Assembly (NCBI GenBank): GCA_900708905.1
Contig: CAADRB010000005.1
Location: forward strand, 3,386,791-3,450,790
From: Hymenolepis diminuta
Taxonomy: Eukaryota; Platyhelminthes; Cestoda; Cyclophyllidea; Hymenolepididae
Direction of reading: 5' to 3'
Length of the DNA stretch: 64,000 nucleotides
Numbering within the stretch: position 1 is the first letter of the stretch; every line of letters starts with the position of its first letter. The translations under genes were made by a program, and so were the position numbers. Shown in pieces: positions 13,309-26,930 of the stretch. The notes under the pieces are model-generated. The model searched no databases and was not told where the DNA came from. It was given only the letters and a program-made list of their open reading frames with translations.

Positions 13309-16300
13309 TATTTTAGGTTGCCATTTTAAGATAGAAATAAGTAATTTTTCAGATAAAGTAAACATTAAAGATGTGTATTATCACGATTTTGGTAAATATT
13401 CATTTAAAACACAGGTTGATTTTTTAATAATCGCGGCTAAACGTCATTTAAACAAAATTTAAAGGTAAAAACAACCTTATGTTCAGGCGAAAAATGATTT
13501 TAACTTTATTTGTATACGATAATAAAAGAGAAAAAATTTTATTGTAAATATATCATATCATATATCATTTTAGGCATAGCCTGTCGAGAGATGACCACAT
13601 ACCTTTTCTTTTAATAATGACAAAAATGTAGCGCCTAAAGCCTTTGCTTCATTTATTTCAAAAAAATTTTGAAATGTAAAGGAAATTTGCAATAGAAGTT
13701 TGCCAAGAAACCAAACAAGCAGATACTAAATTGTCTTGCATAAACCTAAAATTGATTTCGGTTCCAAATGAACTCTCCTTGGATATTGGAATACTACAAC
13801 GACGAGGAAAAAAAGGTACAAAGATTGTTTTTAAGGTCCTTTTCAACAATGCTCCCGTGGATAAAAATAAAACAAGGGCTAGACTGTTAGGAAATTAGAA
13901 ATAGGAAAAAAATTAACATAAATAAGTATAAAATTTTTTAATAAGACCGGTCTATCACGAATGGTAAACTTTATCAAGTTCAGCCCCTTTTACAGTCTCA
14001 CAGGGATACATCGAAATACTGCAAAATTCAGGTGAACTATTGCAGAAAGGAAGGGTGTTTTAACACAACGTCCTACAAAAGCCAAAAGTGGTTAAACTAC
14101 GAGAGGGCCTTTTTGGCAAACTAATGTCAAAACTCATTTTCCTTCCATGAAACTTTTGAAAAGAAATCCATTTAGTTAATTGAGATGGATAACCACATCA
14201 AGTATTCAAAAAGAGGAGGAAAATGCTGGGATATGTTTACAAAATTGAACTGATAAATGGATTAATTATGGGCCTAATCACATAAGATTAAAGGCATTTC
14301 ATATGAGCGTTTATTTGCCTGACCATCAAAAAAGATACGATAAACAAACTATAAACTAGATGAACAAACAGACAACTTATTGTTTTCCTAATTTCGGATT
14401 GATTTTACCTTTGCTTTATCGAACGACTGTATCATTCAAATCACCAGATTTCATAATTACGGCAGTCCACTTTATATGGGTTGATGCTGGAGCAGTAAGT
14501 TTTATGGTACGAATTTTTCCGGTAATGGAATCAGGAAATAATCAGCCATCCTTTTATCGACACTATCCAATACTCAGATTTACAACGATGGATGGATGTC
14601 TGGTGATGCATGCTCGGATATATTTCACATTTATTCGTTTGTGTATTCACTCGAAATCGTTATTAAGTTCAAGATAAATAATTAAAACCATTGAAGGATC
14701 ATATAAGGTAATGCAGATTAAGAAATAAATCGATTCAACAATCTACAAAAGTGCCGACGTCTCGAATTATCGACACGGTTAATGGAAATTGGACCAAAGT
14801 GAACGACAAAAAAGAAAGTGGGTGCCTGCATAGTATCCAGATGACTCACTTACTTCGCCCATGTAGGAAAAGAGGCGGTTCTTTTTATCGTTTCCTTAAG
14901 CCTCGCCACAGTGATAATATTTGTCTTTCGCGTATTTAAAAAAAATTTAGGTTATATCCTGTTCTACTAGGCTAGGCCATGCGGATGTGGGGATTCAGTA
15001 CCAAACCAAACCTGTGGACTTTATGAAGATGTCGAATGAACACGTAGACCGCCGCCTTCCAGTTCTTTTTTATTGCCGTGTAATTTAATATTTGTTTAAT
15101 GTCAACGCTAGAATAGTATGTAATAATATTTTGGACAAATAAAATAAATCGAGATTGTTGGCATTAATATGATATTTGTAAACCTGCATTTATATTGCTG
15201 TGGAAAGGCATAAAATAGATAAAAATATTAACGGGGAAGCATCCAAACGAAGGAAATAATCGGAGAGTCCAATGAGGAGAGGACTTTGGGAGGAGTATGG
15301 GGAAGTCAAGACTTTGCCTAACAGGTATAGTTCACTGCGTTATGTTGCAAATGAATGAATTTAACTCCCTAGTTCACAGAGTGAGTTCATATCTACGAGA
15401 TCCAGAACTTTTGAACTAATTGATAAAAATGAGTGATTGATCTTGATGTCTCTATATTTTAGTTTCTTTGACTAATCAAGAGAAACAAGGTATAACGAGT
15501 TACTATTTTAACATAGCAACGGATAATAATTCTTCTTGATTAATTTGCAATTTTTTCACTATTTCCAACTGAAAGTGTCCTTTGCATGTGATTCTGTTTG
15601 TATTCAAATGTAAACTCTGATAACTCCGGAGTTTTATTCTTTCTTGTATAAATTTGAAAAGAATGTGACACCAAGAAAAAAAATTATTCTAATATTCGAA
15701 ATTTTCATTTAGAAACAACTAGAATTACCCAATTTTACGAGTAAGATTGCCATCGGTATACGCACCACATTATTCATTCTCATGCAGCAGTCATGGAACA
15801 AGTTCGACGGAAGTCCATTACTGGAAAAACAGAGTATATTTCCATTCTAGTGATCTCTATGGATACGCGATAAGGAACCGAAGTGACCCCCTCCTCCACC
15901 CCGGATTAGTTATTTTTTGTTCCCATATAATTTTTCATTTCCCTAATGTCAGCGCGTGAATCCTCCAATAAACTTACTGATAAAACGAACTTGGTACACC
16001 ATAAATATAATTTTATTTGTTAATCAATATTTTTTTTGACTCAAATTATCCTAATAATTAGGCGAAAATTTCTGAAATTGAAACTTTTTCGACAAGAAAA
16101 TCGTTAATTTTTAAAAATATACCCATCTAAGTCTTCATCAAATCCGCGGAAAATGGAATATAAGGGTAGTAATTTTCGATTCTAGTAAAAATTTCGTAGT
16201 ACTTGTGCGTGTTAAATGTTGATAGAAATGATAACGTCAGACCACTGGACGTAGTACCTCAGCGTAAATTGGAAGCAATTGTCAAATTGGGGCTAAAATG

Positions 16301-16794
16301 ACGAAGGAGGGTAAATAGCAATGACGTAAAGCGTCATGTTTTTTACCATTTGCACGATGTTCTTGTCATGTCTGATACAAAAGGCTAGAAATTTTCATTC
16401 TTCTATGTACGGAATACAATAGCACATTACTGTTCATGGAGGCATATATAAAAAATATATATCACAAAGAAGGGTAAATGTAAAACAAACTAAAAGCTCG
16501 GGATTTTGATGCCTTAATATCGAAGTGGTACTCGGATAGGAAGCCGACAGAAGAAAAGGCCATAACTGCGATGTTTATGTTCTGTCTCGAGATTATCAAG
16601 TCCCGCAAGTTGTCCCCAAGTCCCCCATCAGTCTTATCAATATACGGGGGCACACATCGCTTCCGACAGCTTAGCGATTATTTGGGACAAAACTGTTATC
16701 AGTCTGACAATGCTTTGATCTCCAAACACAGTCATATGAAGACGATTTATATTCATATATAAAGCCTTGGTTTAGTTAGGAAATGAGGTCCAAC

Positions 16795-16905
16795 TTTATT
16801 TCTCTAGGTCTGAGTCAACTGTAGCCCAGCGATATCTAGGGTCAGATAGATCATAGCGGTTGAACTAGACCTCCTAGCATTGCAACAGTTCGGAAGACTC
16901 TTGCC
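16795..16905. repeat. Dispersed repeat family C, copy 1
   Basis: It aligns with 26590-26690. Shared blocks are 'AGGTCTGAG', 'AGCGATATCTAG', 'TAGATCAT' and a CTAG..TT..CATT..AA tail, with small indels. Type of element unknown. Confidence 0.5.
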
Positions 16906-18864
16906 TATCACATTACTCCGAATAAAAGTAAATACTATTTAATTGCAAAAAATTTGGTTTTTCGATTGTTTCAAAGGAGGACTGACAAAATCAGAACTTT
17001 ATGATAAAGGCAATAAAATGGTGAACATTATTTCAACTGTTTACTTTTTTGGAGATATACAATTATGTCCCTTCTTTCGAACAGGAAAATGTCTCAAGCA
17101 CATAACTCTAGATTTTTTATATGTGGTGAATACTTCTATAAAAACTTTGGAGTGGAAGTGACAAAAGGCAGAATAAGCACAACTTCTGCTAACCTAAATT
17201 AGCAATTTGAGATTCGCGAGAAGGTATGTTTGTTTATCGCAAAACGTGTAGGAATCGATCTTGAATACGGATCGATCGCTCATATAATTCAACAACTGTT
17301 TCCAGTTAGAATTTCCTGCAGTAATGTTTCTTTATTAACATAATGAAATCCAACCGGTATGAAAAACAGGTAAAAATTGTGAAGCAATAGAGTAAATGAC
17401 GTTAAATCCCCGTTAAAATGAAACTGAATATTTTATGAGGTATCACTAGGCGTTATCTCCCCACACATAGTGATAGAGGAAATATTACCTTTTAATCGCT
17501 AAATAGTTGCACTGACTACTACTGGAAAGTTGCTCAGTCCTGTTAGCTCAATAATCGTCTCATCAGATACAATAAGCGTGTAAAGAAGAAAATGGTCGAG
17601 CAACCAGCCTCCATATATTTTCATTTATTTGTTCCGAATTTGTGGCTGCTCAACGAAGTGAGGAGAAAATTTTCTCATAAATATCACCTCCAGAACTAAA
17701 AATTATAATATGAAAGTGGAAAATGATATCCAAATGCAGCGAAGGTAATCACAAAGACCTAAGGAGGTCTTTCTTCAATGTACTTGAATGTGAAAGCTAT
17801 ATATCCTACAATTGAATTCCATCTACAAATAAATGGATTTATTATTGTTGCTCAAAATAAAGGACTACCTTTTCGGATTGCATTACAAGCGGAATAATCG
17901 CCTTAGCGGAAAAACAACTTTCTGTCCGATTTCGTCATAATTAAATTAAATGTTTCAAGAGGAAGGAGTTGGTCTAAGTAAAATGAATTTTATAGCTACT
18001 TTGAACGCGTCCCTGTCTTTCAAATCCCAAATCTCAAATCAAACTCTCTGTGAAATTAGTGGTTAAAGAGGTGTACTTTCAGGAATTATATACCCTGTAT
18101 GAAGAAGTTCGAAAATTGATTTTTATGAGAGTATTACTCTAAAAATCCACCAGATATGTGAATGGATAGAGTTGAAAACCAGTTAGTAACTATTCGTCTT
18201 TATGAAAACAGGTTAAAAGAAAAGTTATGATCTGACATAAGATGTCAAAAGAATGACATTCTGTCTATGGACTTGAGGCAGACTAAACAAAGTATATTTT
18301 TTTACAAAAGATAAAGATTAAGTGAATCCAATTGGGACCATATAATCATTCAACATATGCGATCAAATTCCCTGAAGCAGATAGAGAAGGTTTAATGAAA
18401 GTCCCTTGCTAGTTAAAAGGTTCCAGAAAATCCCGTTTAAATGGCTATAGTTATGAGTTTCATCAAGTGAATTCATGCAAATCAATGCTTGCGCTTAAAT
18501 GATACGGTAAATCCAATGACAAATAAATGTTTCTAATCTGAGATTTGGAGCGTTTTATTTCTAATTATTTTAATGTAAATTCAATAATGATTCGCCGAAT
18601 ATTGTCATAATACTAAAACAGCAAACTATTTCAATTTTTAGACAGCTCCAAATTCACCAAATATGGAAGCTTATCTTCACGGATCTCTTCATGAATGAAA
18701 CTTAAAATAGGATTAAAACAGGCGAGATTGACAATATTTCTCAACATTGTAAAAGTTGGAATTGCATATATGGCTTTTAGAGAATAAAATATACTTGTAT
18801 TCAAGGTGATTAGAACGAACTACATTGTATCACCCTCATTGAACACGGCTTACGCGATCCTGCT

Positions 18865-19190
18865 AACGTAAAAATTTTATCCCATCTCTGCTATTTTAAA
18901 ATTATAAGCAGTGGAATATCTTATAACATTATATGCCCCCTCAGCCACTGGAAAAATGAAGCGAAGCGGCAAGACCGACCCTTCCTGATTAAATAATACC
19001 GGCCAATAGGCACTGAATATCGTCAACAAGAAGTTGTTGTGAATAGTGAAATTTGAATTTTGGAATGTGAACTGCCCGAGACGAAAAATAAAATGAAGCA
19101 AGATGCTTTGATACCTTGACGTTGCTCACTATATCTTTTCGATCCCTTCCCCCTAATCATATACTCGACTTACTGTTATTCGATGTCGAT
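18865..19190 (-). repeat. Dispersed repeat family B, copy 2
   Basis: The reverse complement matches 11738-12080 through most of its length: TCAAGGTATCAAAG, CTTGCTTCATTTTA, TTCACATTCCAAAATTC, TTATTTAATCAGGAAGGG and GATATTCC.CTG. On the minus strand a 74-residue frame (19101-18877) contains LFNQEGSVLPLRFIF, close to LFNQEGQILPIKFVF in copy 1. Confidence 0.6.
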
Positions 19191-19199
19191 TGCTTTCCA

Positions 19200-22100
19200 C
19201 AATTTTATTTCATGTTAGAAGAGTGTGCGATTACACTCGGGTGATAATGAGGAATCCAATCAGGCTGAAACATAACTATTTAACACTGAACGGATGAAAT
19301 CTCCGCGTTGCACTTTACAAGAAAGAATAAGGAAGTGCGGAAAATAATATAATGGAATAGAAACGAAAGGGACACATTAAAGATAGTCCTAGGGTCGAAA
19401 ACCTAATGACGTAAAGGTACATAAAACTCCGACAGTGAGGTTACTGGGATTTGAAGCATCAGCTGAAGAATTGAATAAAAATACATATATTATTTATTAT
19501 ATCACTTGGAGCTAAAGTAGCACATTCAAATTAACGTCGAATTAGATCCATTGTGAGTGGGGAAAAAACTGTTACAACAGTCCATGTTTCGTAACTGCCA
19601 ATCTTAACGAAAGGTTAGAGGATATAACTTTTTATAATTAATAAGTAAAACCCAAACAACCGCTCTGACTTCACGAAATTCCATGAGGAATGAATTTCAT
19701 TAATAAATAGACACATTCATACATTGATCCTTGGGCTCATAAAATGAAGCATTTTCCAGTCAGTTAGTCAATCAACGTAAAACTCAGCATTTTTAACATT
19801 TATAAGAATTTCCAATATACCTTCCTGGGAGTTATAGACCAAGTTTAATAAACTACATAAACAGGTTAAAAAGCCTGGCGGTTTTATTAAATAAATTGAT
19901 AGAATCAAACTTCTAAAATTTTCAACAATCCTTTTGCAAACTATGCTTGCGCTTGAATAGTGTCATGTTTACTAAGATGTTTAAAATAATTTCGATCTGC
20001 GTATTATGTTTGAAGGTTATATTCATCATATTTTTGTTAAGCACAGTCATAGTACTTCGGTACACGTTATTTAAACCTCTAGGAAGTTACAAGTTCAACC
20101 TTGAGAGAGTCTTGCGAACAGATTTGCTCTTTCTCATGAACAATGCTTAATATAGGAACAGAAACAGACTAAGTCGATAACATTTCTCAAAATTATATAA
20201 AATTGTAAAGTTTTTAAAATGTCATATACGCCATTTAAAGAAGAGGACAAATTCATTTACAAAATTATTGAAAATCATTATTTTTAAAATGTATCATTAG
20301 AAGAATGGTTCTTATTAATACCAATTCTTGTCCGGTACAACATTCGATTATATCAAATTAAAAAGAAAATTTATTTTTGCTGATAATTAATAAAGAGTAC
20401 CATTAAATTATTAAATTGATGATAGTACCTCCACTTTAACCTCTAAAAATAAGGAAGTGTGAAAAATAAATAGAAATGAGTGTAACACTCCCAGAGACAA
20501 AACTTTGTGTTTTATTATTCAATTCGATGTTCCAGTACTCTCATCTGTTTGTTTTCACATAAAATTCCGTAGTTACGGGCTCCCTACAATTGTAATTTAA
20601 TGAATATCGCTAAAAAGTAGATTAGATGCAAGTTGTTTTAATTAATAGGCATAAATCTAAGAGGAACAAAGCTTCTAGGCAATTAATTATGTCACCCAAA
20701 CTCGAAAACTTAAAATTAATATGATAAATCATGATCGAGCAAAATTACTACAGCGGTGAAAATAAGTACATTAAAATAGGCTTTGAGTGAACTAACGGGG
20801 GCTTTGTTATATTACATTATGTAGCATCATGCTGTCTTTGTTAGTTTGGCCCAACTTGGTAGCTCTAAGGATGGGAGCGGCGACAATATCCAATATTTAA
20901 AAGTCGGCAAATTCGAATGATCGCTACCTTTTCCAATCAGACGAATTTGAACTAAATTAAAATTATGCAAGTGTAAATGAATGTAAACTTTCACCCTTGA
21001 AAACCAACACATGCTAGAGCTTTAGTCTACATACCCTGAAAATAGGCTTCAATCGAGCGCATTCAAAATCTCAAGGAATGAAGATTTTTAAGGAATATGG
21101 CGAACCTAACTGCAACTGGAGGTATGTATTATTGCAGACCTCAAGACTGAGATCCCCCAATTTGTCTCTCGTCTCTGCCTGGTAAATATTGAATTGGGAG
21201 CTAACTATACCAAATTTAAAGTTTCAGTGCCCCAGAATGTAAAATAATATGTACATCGCTTCATGGTCTGTGGATACGGAAATACGTGTCCGCCAAACAC
21301 ACAAGACTACAAATTTTGATTTCTTGATTTTCCTTTCTCATAGGCACTTCTAGCTCCTTCTGGAAAAAATTCATGCATAATAACTATATTGGATGACATT
21401 TTATTTAAAAGCAATAAAAAATTCATAAGTTCATTTAAAGTATAAATATCAGTATGGGTTTGATTAGTACAGTGAAACGAATACTGGAGGAAAGGCTCCA
21501 AATAAACACTCAGTATAAGGCAATTTGGATGCCAAAAAGAAATGTGTTATGTCTATGATTCCTATCTCACAACATTAGTAAAGGGTCAAACGATATCACT
21601 AATTTAAAAGTAATATATATAGCATAAATATAACTGGAATAATAATAATAACGGAAATAAACCGACGCAGGCATATATAGTAAATTATGTATACGGTGTC
21701 CAAGAAATGCATGACTAGGAAATGTCAGTGGTAATTGGAATACCACTTTCTGACCTATTCATATCAGACAAGACTGATATGCAGGCCAACTTTGTGCGAT
21801 CTTAGGGGAGCAAGGTTGTTACCATTAAGTAAGAAAAAAGACAAAATTACGTAAAATATTTGATGCTACTCCCATCTACCTGCTATTGACTTTGAAAAGA
21901 TACCAATAATTCCAGATGACATAACTAAATATTGAATTAAATCTGAACATCATTGAAGCAGACACGTTCATGAATCCGGGAGTCAATTTATGAACAAAGA
22001 ACATCAGTACATTACAAATTAAACTGCATTTATTATGAGATTATGGACATTTTGTTTTTTCTACAATTCAAACAAAGTACGGCTCTTCATGCCCTTATTT

Positions 22101-22870
22101 CATTACCTGATTTTTCACGACCCTTCATGCCTTATTTGACGGGTTTACTATTTCTCTTTATCCAAGTGGTTTTCATGATATAAACTTTAAAAGTTTTTGA
22201 ACGATGCCATAGACAAAAATAATTATTTGTAAAAATATGGGAAAGATCGATAAAGAATCGGGCCTCAAAAGAGATGATTTGATTTACTCCAGGGGCCTAA
22301 TCCTGGAATTGTATTTATGAAATGCGAAAACGGCTCGAGATTCACTAATGAAATGACGATATCTTGGGCAAAAATAATGTACTGAGAGGTACAAAGATAG
22401 TGCATGCGCAATACTGTTAACGGACGTAATTCTAAAGTAGACCTAAATTGCGAATTGTAAGGATGGGAATTTTGAGTTAACCTTAAAACAAATAACATCT
22501 ACTATCCAAAAAATAGACATATTAATGCCAAGAATAAGTTTTAGATTAAGCCAAAGAAGAGTTTAATGATCAGGCGATCAAAGAAGATATCAAATTCAAG
22601 AAAATATATTAGCAATATCTATATTAAAAAATTATAACGAGTTAATACGCAAACAATAAGAATGCATAAATTCTATTATTTGATCAAAAAATAAGAATTT
22701 CTAAACATTAAAAACGCCTCTCTTTTTTGAAAATACGAGCCGCATATTTTCATACAATAAATTCGGTTTATGAAAAAACCAGATGGCCTTCAAACACAAA
22801 TTTCTGGTAAACACAGATCTTGAATATGACTGATCGTAAACGGTGAAATAAAATATTAAATCGGACAACT
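19200..22870. other. Gene-free AT-rich stretch
   Basis: No coding region or repeat was recognised. If the GTPase gene at 22.9-23.6 kb has further 3' exons, they would lie in this stretch on the minus strand, but none with a CaaX-type end was seen. Confidence 0.4.
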
Positions 22871-22883
22871 GAAATATTCAAAC

Positions 22884-23629
22884 CTGAGAGAGAAGTTCAA
22901 GAAAGACGTCATCAACTCCGACATTATCTCGAGCTGAAGTTTCGACGTGAGGACAGAGCCATTCGTTTGCGAGGTTAATGGGTTCTCGTAGAATGCAGGA
23001 TTTGTCATCTAATTCAGATAATAGGTCAGCTTTAGTACCGACAAGGACTAGGGGCACAAATCCATTTGAAGGTAGACCTTTAATTCGCAATATGGTTTCA
23101 CGCATATTTCGAATATCATTAAAACTTTGTTTGTTGGCCAAATTGTACACAATAAGAAATCCGTCGCCGTTCTTTATATACAAGTCGTGAAGGGATGAGA
23201 ATTGAGATGTACCGGCCGTGTCAAGAATGTTGAGGGTTTTAGGAAGTCCAGCATAACTATAACATAAATTTGTCTTTTTCATAATTAATTCAAGCACAAT
23301 ACAAATAATAAAGGCATTAAACTTTATGGATTACGATGATAAAGTTACCTCACTTCCTTTTGATAAAAATCTTCTATAGTCGGATCATACTTGTCAACAA
23401 ATTTTCCGCAGACGTATTTTACAACTAAAGCACTTTTGCCAACACCGCCGCTACCAAGAACTATAACGGTAAATTTTCTCGAAGATCCCATATAATATTC
23501 TGATGAATCATTAATTTCACATTTATTCAGAAGCAGGTAATTAAGATTGTGTTTACAAAAACGGCAAGGTCGTTCTTCCGAGGTAAAGAGCATTTGATCT
23601 ATTATAATTTTCCATCTTCCCCTTTCCAT
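22884..23629 (-). CDS. RAP2: Rap2-like small GTPase (Ras superfamily), two visible exons
   Basis: Ras-family GTPases switch between GTP- and GDP-bound states at membranes. Exon 1 runs 23629 (or 23491) to 23349; a 92-nt GT-AG intron follows; exon 2 runs 23256 to 22884, in frame. P-loop GSGGVGKS, switch I YDPTIEDF (the Phe is the Rap2 hallmark; Ras and Rap1 have Ser), [18 protein letters not shown] as in Rap2, TKAD in place of NKxD, and ETSA are all visible. The conserved start is probably Met at 23491. The upstream ATG at 23629, two codons after an in-frame TAA, would add 46 residues unlike other Raps. The frame ends after LLSQ: either a weak donor (GTTTGA) leads to an unseen exon, or translation stops one codon later, giving 173 residues from 23491 without a CaaX box. 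Rap2 is normally about 183 residues ending in a prenylation motif. Confidence 0.88.
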
Positions 23630-26589
23630 TAGTTAAGTAAGTTGTTTATATAAATAAATTTATTTTGTTTTATATATTGCATATTATGCAACACTTGAGC
23701 ACTACTTTACGGATGTTATTAAAACTATTTGACCACCTTAAATAGTTTTGCACATATAATAAATCATCAACATAATTCTAACAAAGTTTACTCGATTGCT
23801 GTCAACCGAATTATCCAAACAGGTTCCAATGTTTGAATACTCGTTTAAAAGGAAACATTCAGTAGCATTATTCGCATCACTCCAAAATATCCATGTACAT
23901 CGTTATGGACAATTCTTGTTTTCTTAATCTACTACTTAATACAGTGCATTTCTTTGCACGAAAAAGGAAATTCATTAAAGAATTAAAGGAATAATTCTAA
24001 AAATTTTTACAATTATAGTACGTAGTCGTCTTTATACGGTAAATATGATTAATTAAAGTATTTGGATTAATCTCAAAATTAAACCAACCGGATTGCTATT
24101 ATTCCCAACCATGATGAGTTTCAGACTCCTAGGGATTGATTTATTGTGCGTAAATATTTTGTCAAACGTGAATAATTGATTAATTTTAATATAATGCAGC
24201 TTTTGCCTACCTTATTTCAGTGCCTATATTTGACTAAATCGACAATTATATAATTTTAAAATTTGATCATTTTAATTCCATTTCTATACCGCTCCTTCAT
24301 CTGCTATTCGTATCATTTGCTAAATGTCACAAATCGGCTTTGTTCAGGATATTTCTTAACTGGACGTCGTGTAAGCCAACACAGATTTTCCTCTTCTATC
24401 GACTTTCATAACAGAAAGATCTGGTTCATCTCACAACCTTCAGACTATTTCAAAATGTTTTACTATTAAATTAGTTTCCCGTCATTTTTTATCCGGAGCA
24501 GGTGAATCAAACCATTGTATTAACCTATTCTTTATACATATTCCTTTTTAAATCACACAAGCGTTTAGAAGTACATGCAAAAATTAATTCTATCTAAACG
24601 GCCTCATTTAAATACAGTTTTATTTTCTTCGTGCACGAGTCACATGGCATGACCCCATCCTCCCTCAAGCAAACTCACGAATTTCCATATTAACTCATGA
24701 GCCACACCTTGTACTAGATTCTACCTTTTCTCCAACCTTCACTTCTACGTCTCAAATGCGAGAAAATTTCTTGTTTAATTTAAGATATTTCTTTTGCAAT
24801 TAAGCTTATGCAACATTTTAATTAGGTTTCATCATTTGGTACTTATTCATCCGTTGTTATCTTTATAGCTGAAAAAGACATTCGACAGAAATTATTCTAA
24901 CCAAACAGTTAGAGAATAAGAAAATATTACACAAAGTGAAAAGAAAATTAAGTTAAATTTTCATTTTAGTCATTTCTTTATCTGATTCTGTCCTGTCATT
25001 AACACCTCTTGTGAACCTTTAAAATAAACTAGCTTTGTACCCGATTTCGCTCTCGTTTCGTTAGCTGACTATTTTCACTGAAAAAACAGTGTCCGTCTTT
25101 GTTTTGGCGGGCTTATTAAAATCTGGCAATGTGAGGGTGGAACGAGTTTCGGAAAATAATGATTAGGAAAACGACCACCACATCTATTTGCTAGTGAGCT
25201 TAGTGACTGGAAGTAGTAGTCCGCTGCAATCTGATTGGCGATTATCATCACTCCGACTGACTGATTTTGAGTTCAATTCGTGCATTACCGTAAATGAATC
25301 CACTACAGTCAAAGAGACCAACGAATGTTCCTAGATAGGATAAATCATACTTTAACCTCCTATAATCTCTCAGAACGGAATTTATCGAAATTATTACCAT
25401 ATTATCTGGCGAATCACAATTTGTATTAATATTTACCTCTTTAGCCTCGTATTTCCTGCTCGCCATGATTTGGTTTAGCCATGATTTTTAACACTGTAGT
25501 TAGTAGCATTATTACATTTATTTAAGTAATAAAATGATACATTAAAATAGAAGAGGTCTAGTGATGTAATGTTATGAATTTTTAGACCAGATTTTTTTAT
25601 TTGCTTCCCCAGAGTTTTCCCCGGGTAAAATACATGTTTCTCTCTGCCGGGAATTTCAAAACTTTGTTTACAATGAGACTCGAGAAGGCTATAGACTATT
25701 TATAATCTCGAGCGACTTTGTTACATGTAGCTCTTAAACATTTTGCAAATCATTGTTCTTAAACTTTCAGAAGAGTTTCATTCCATAATAGTGAGTAACA
25801 TTCAACCTGAAATGCTACTCTTTCTTGGTCTTTGGACTCTCAATGGTTTTTTATCTTAGTACCCACGCTAATCTTGCAAAATCTGCTGTTTATTTGCATC
25901 AATCAATAATTTTCGTCTGTATATAAACGTTATGCTGTTTTCAAACTTACAAAGGTAGAACATAGTCACGTTATGCACTAGGTCAGGATAAGTAAGGTCT
26001 CGTATCTACCACTGACTCATCTTCAGTGGTAAGATGATTCTTAAGGACGGCCGGTATCAATTTGGTGGCTGGTTATTTCGCTAAATTAAGCATATTTAAC
26101 AATTTGTTCGCTCCTTCCAGAATGCTTCCGGTCCGCTTCATTTGCAATTCAGGCAGCTCTATTAATAACACAATTTTAACGAATATAAGTCGAAAATGTC
26201 AGCTGTCGGTGACTGTCAGCCTTTTTCTTCGGTTGTCAGAGTAATATCTGTAAATTTATTTGGTAAAACATTAGCGAGAATTGAACTATGCATTCAAATA
26301 CATGCTTGGCATTGTCAGCCTCTTCATCTGATAAACATCCGTATCAAAATGTTATTTTTAAGATTTTTCCTAACAAAAGTTACAAAGTTGATATTTTGTC
26401 TCTGTATAAGCAATTCACATCCCCGAGGTGGTCTCTAGTAATATTCGGGCCCTAGCTGTTCCTGATTACTTAAATTTTACTGGGTATCAGTATGGTGGAG
26501 GGTTGACTTTTAACCATCAATTAAGCGAAGAAGATATTTAATTCGATAAGTAATCTTTGTTAAATTGGCATTGTGTATTGGAGTGGCAG

Positions 26590-26690
26590 CACTTCTACCT
26601 TCCAGGTCTGAGGCATCTGTGACCAAGCGATATCTAGTGAGCACCTAGATCATGACAGCAGAATCTAGGCTTTTTAACATTACAAAAGTG
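26590..26690. repeat. Dispersed repeat family C, copy 2
   Basis: It aligns with 16795-16905 (AGGTCTGAG, AAGCGATATCTAG, CTAGATCATGACAGC, ACATTACAA). A tRNA-like segment lies about 200 bp further on, on the minus strand. The two may belong to one SINE-like unit, but copy 1 lacks that head. Confidence 0.5.
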
Positions 26691-26869
26691 GCTGTGAGGG
26701 TTTTAACAAATGTGCTAGCTTTAAGTGTCCATGCATTTACGTGCTAGGAAATATAAGTTAAAGGCATATTGTTCCATATCTAGCGGTTGGATTGATCAAC
26801 AGACAATTGGATTAAGTTTAGGTTTCTCAAATAAAGACTTCATGAAGATGTTGTGTGAGAAGCTCCAGT

Positions 26870-26930
26870 TAAAAAAATCGATTTAAGGTGAAGAAAGCTA
26901 GTACTCTATCCAACTGAACTAAATCGGCTT
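26870..26930 (-). repeat. tRNA-like 5' half (SINE head or tRNA relic)
   Basis: On the minus strand the sequence starts GCCGATTTAGTTCAGTTGG, continues ATAGAGTACTAGC, and looks like the acceptor strand, D arm and A box of a tRNA. The anticodon arm is unclear and the T arm/B box is not recognisable, so it is not a functional tRNA gene. Confidence 0.45.

Larger units (their letters stand above)
12081..18860. other. Gene-free stretch with scattered repeat scraps
   Basis: No gene was supported. It holds a short ATGTAAAT/AATGTAAATT tandem near 13260-13310 and a repeat fragment at about 16795-16905. The 105-codon frame at 14360-14677 has no recognisable domain. Confidence 0.45.

Noticed and set aside
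14360..14677. 105-codon plus-strand frame
   Set aside because: No recognisable domain or splice context; length is within chance.
15045..15955. Weak similarity between 15045-15110 and 15880-15955 (TCC-rich block, then TTTAATGTCAACGC / CCTAATGTCAGCGC)
   Set aside because: Too short and diverged to call a repeat by eye.
25000..25470. CCAAT box and an exon-like MASRKYEAKE start on the minus strand, upstream of the GTPase
   Set aside because: Could be a promoter or 5' exon, but no joining exon in frame was found.
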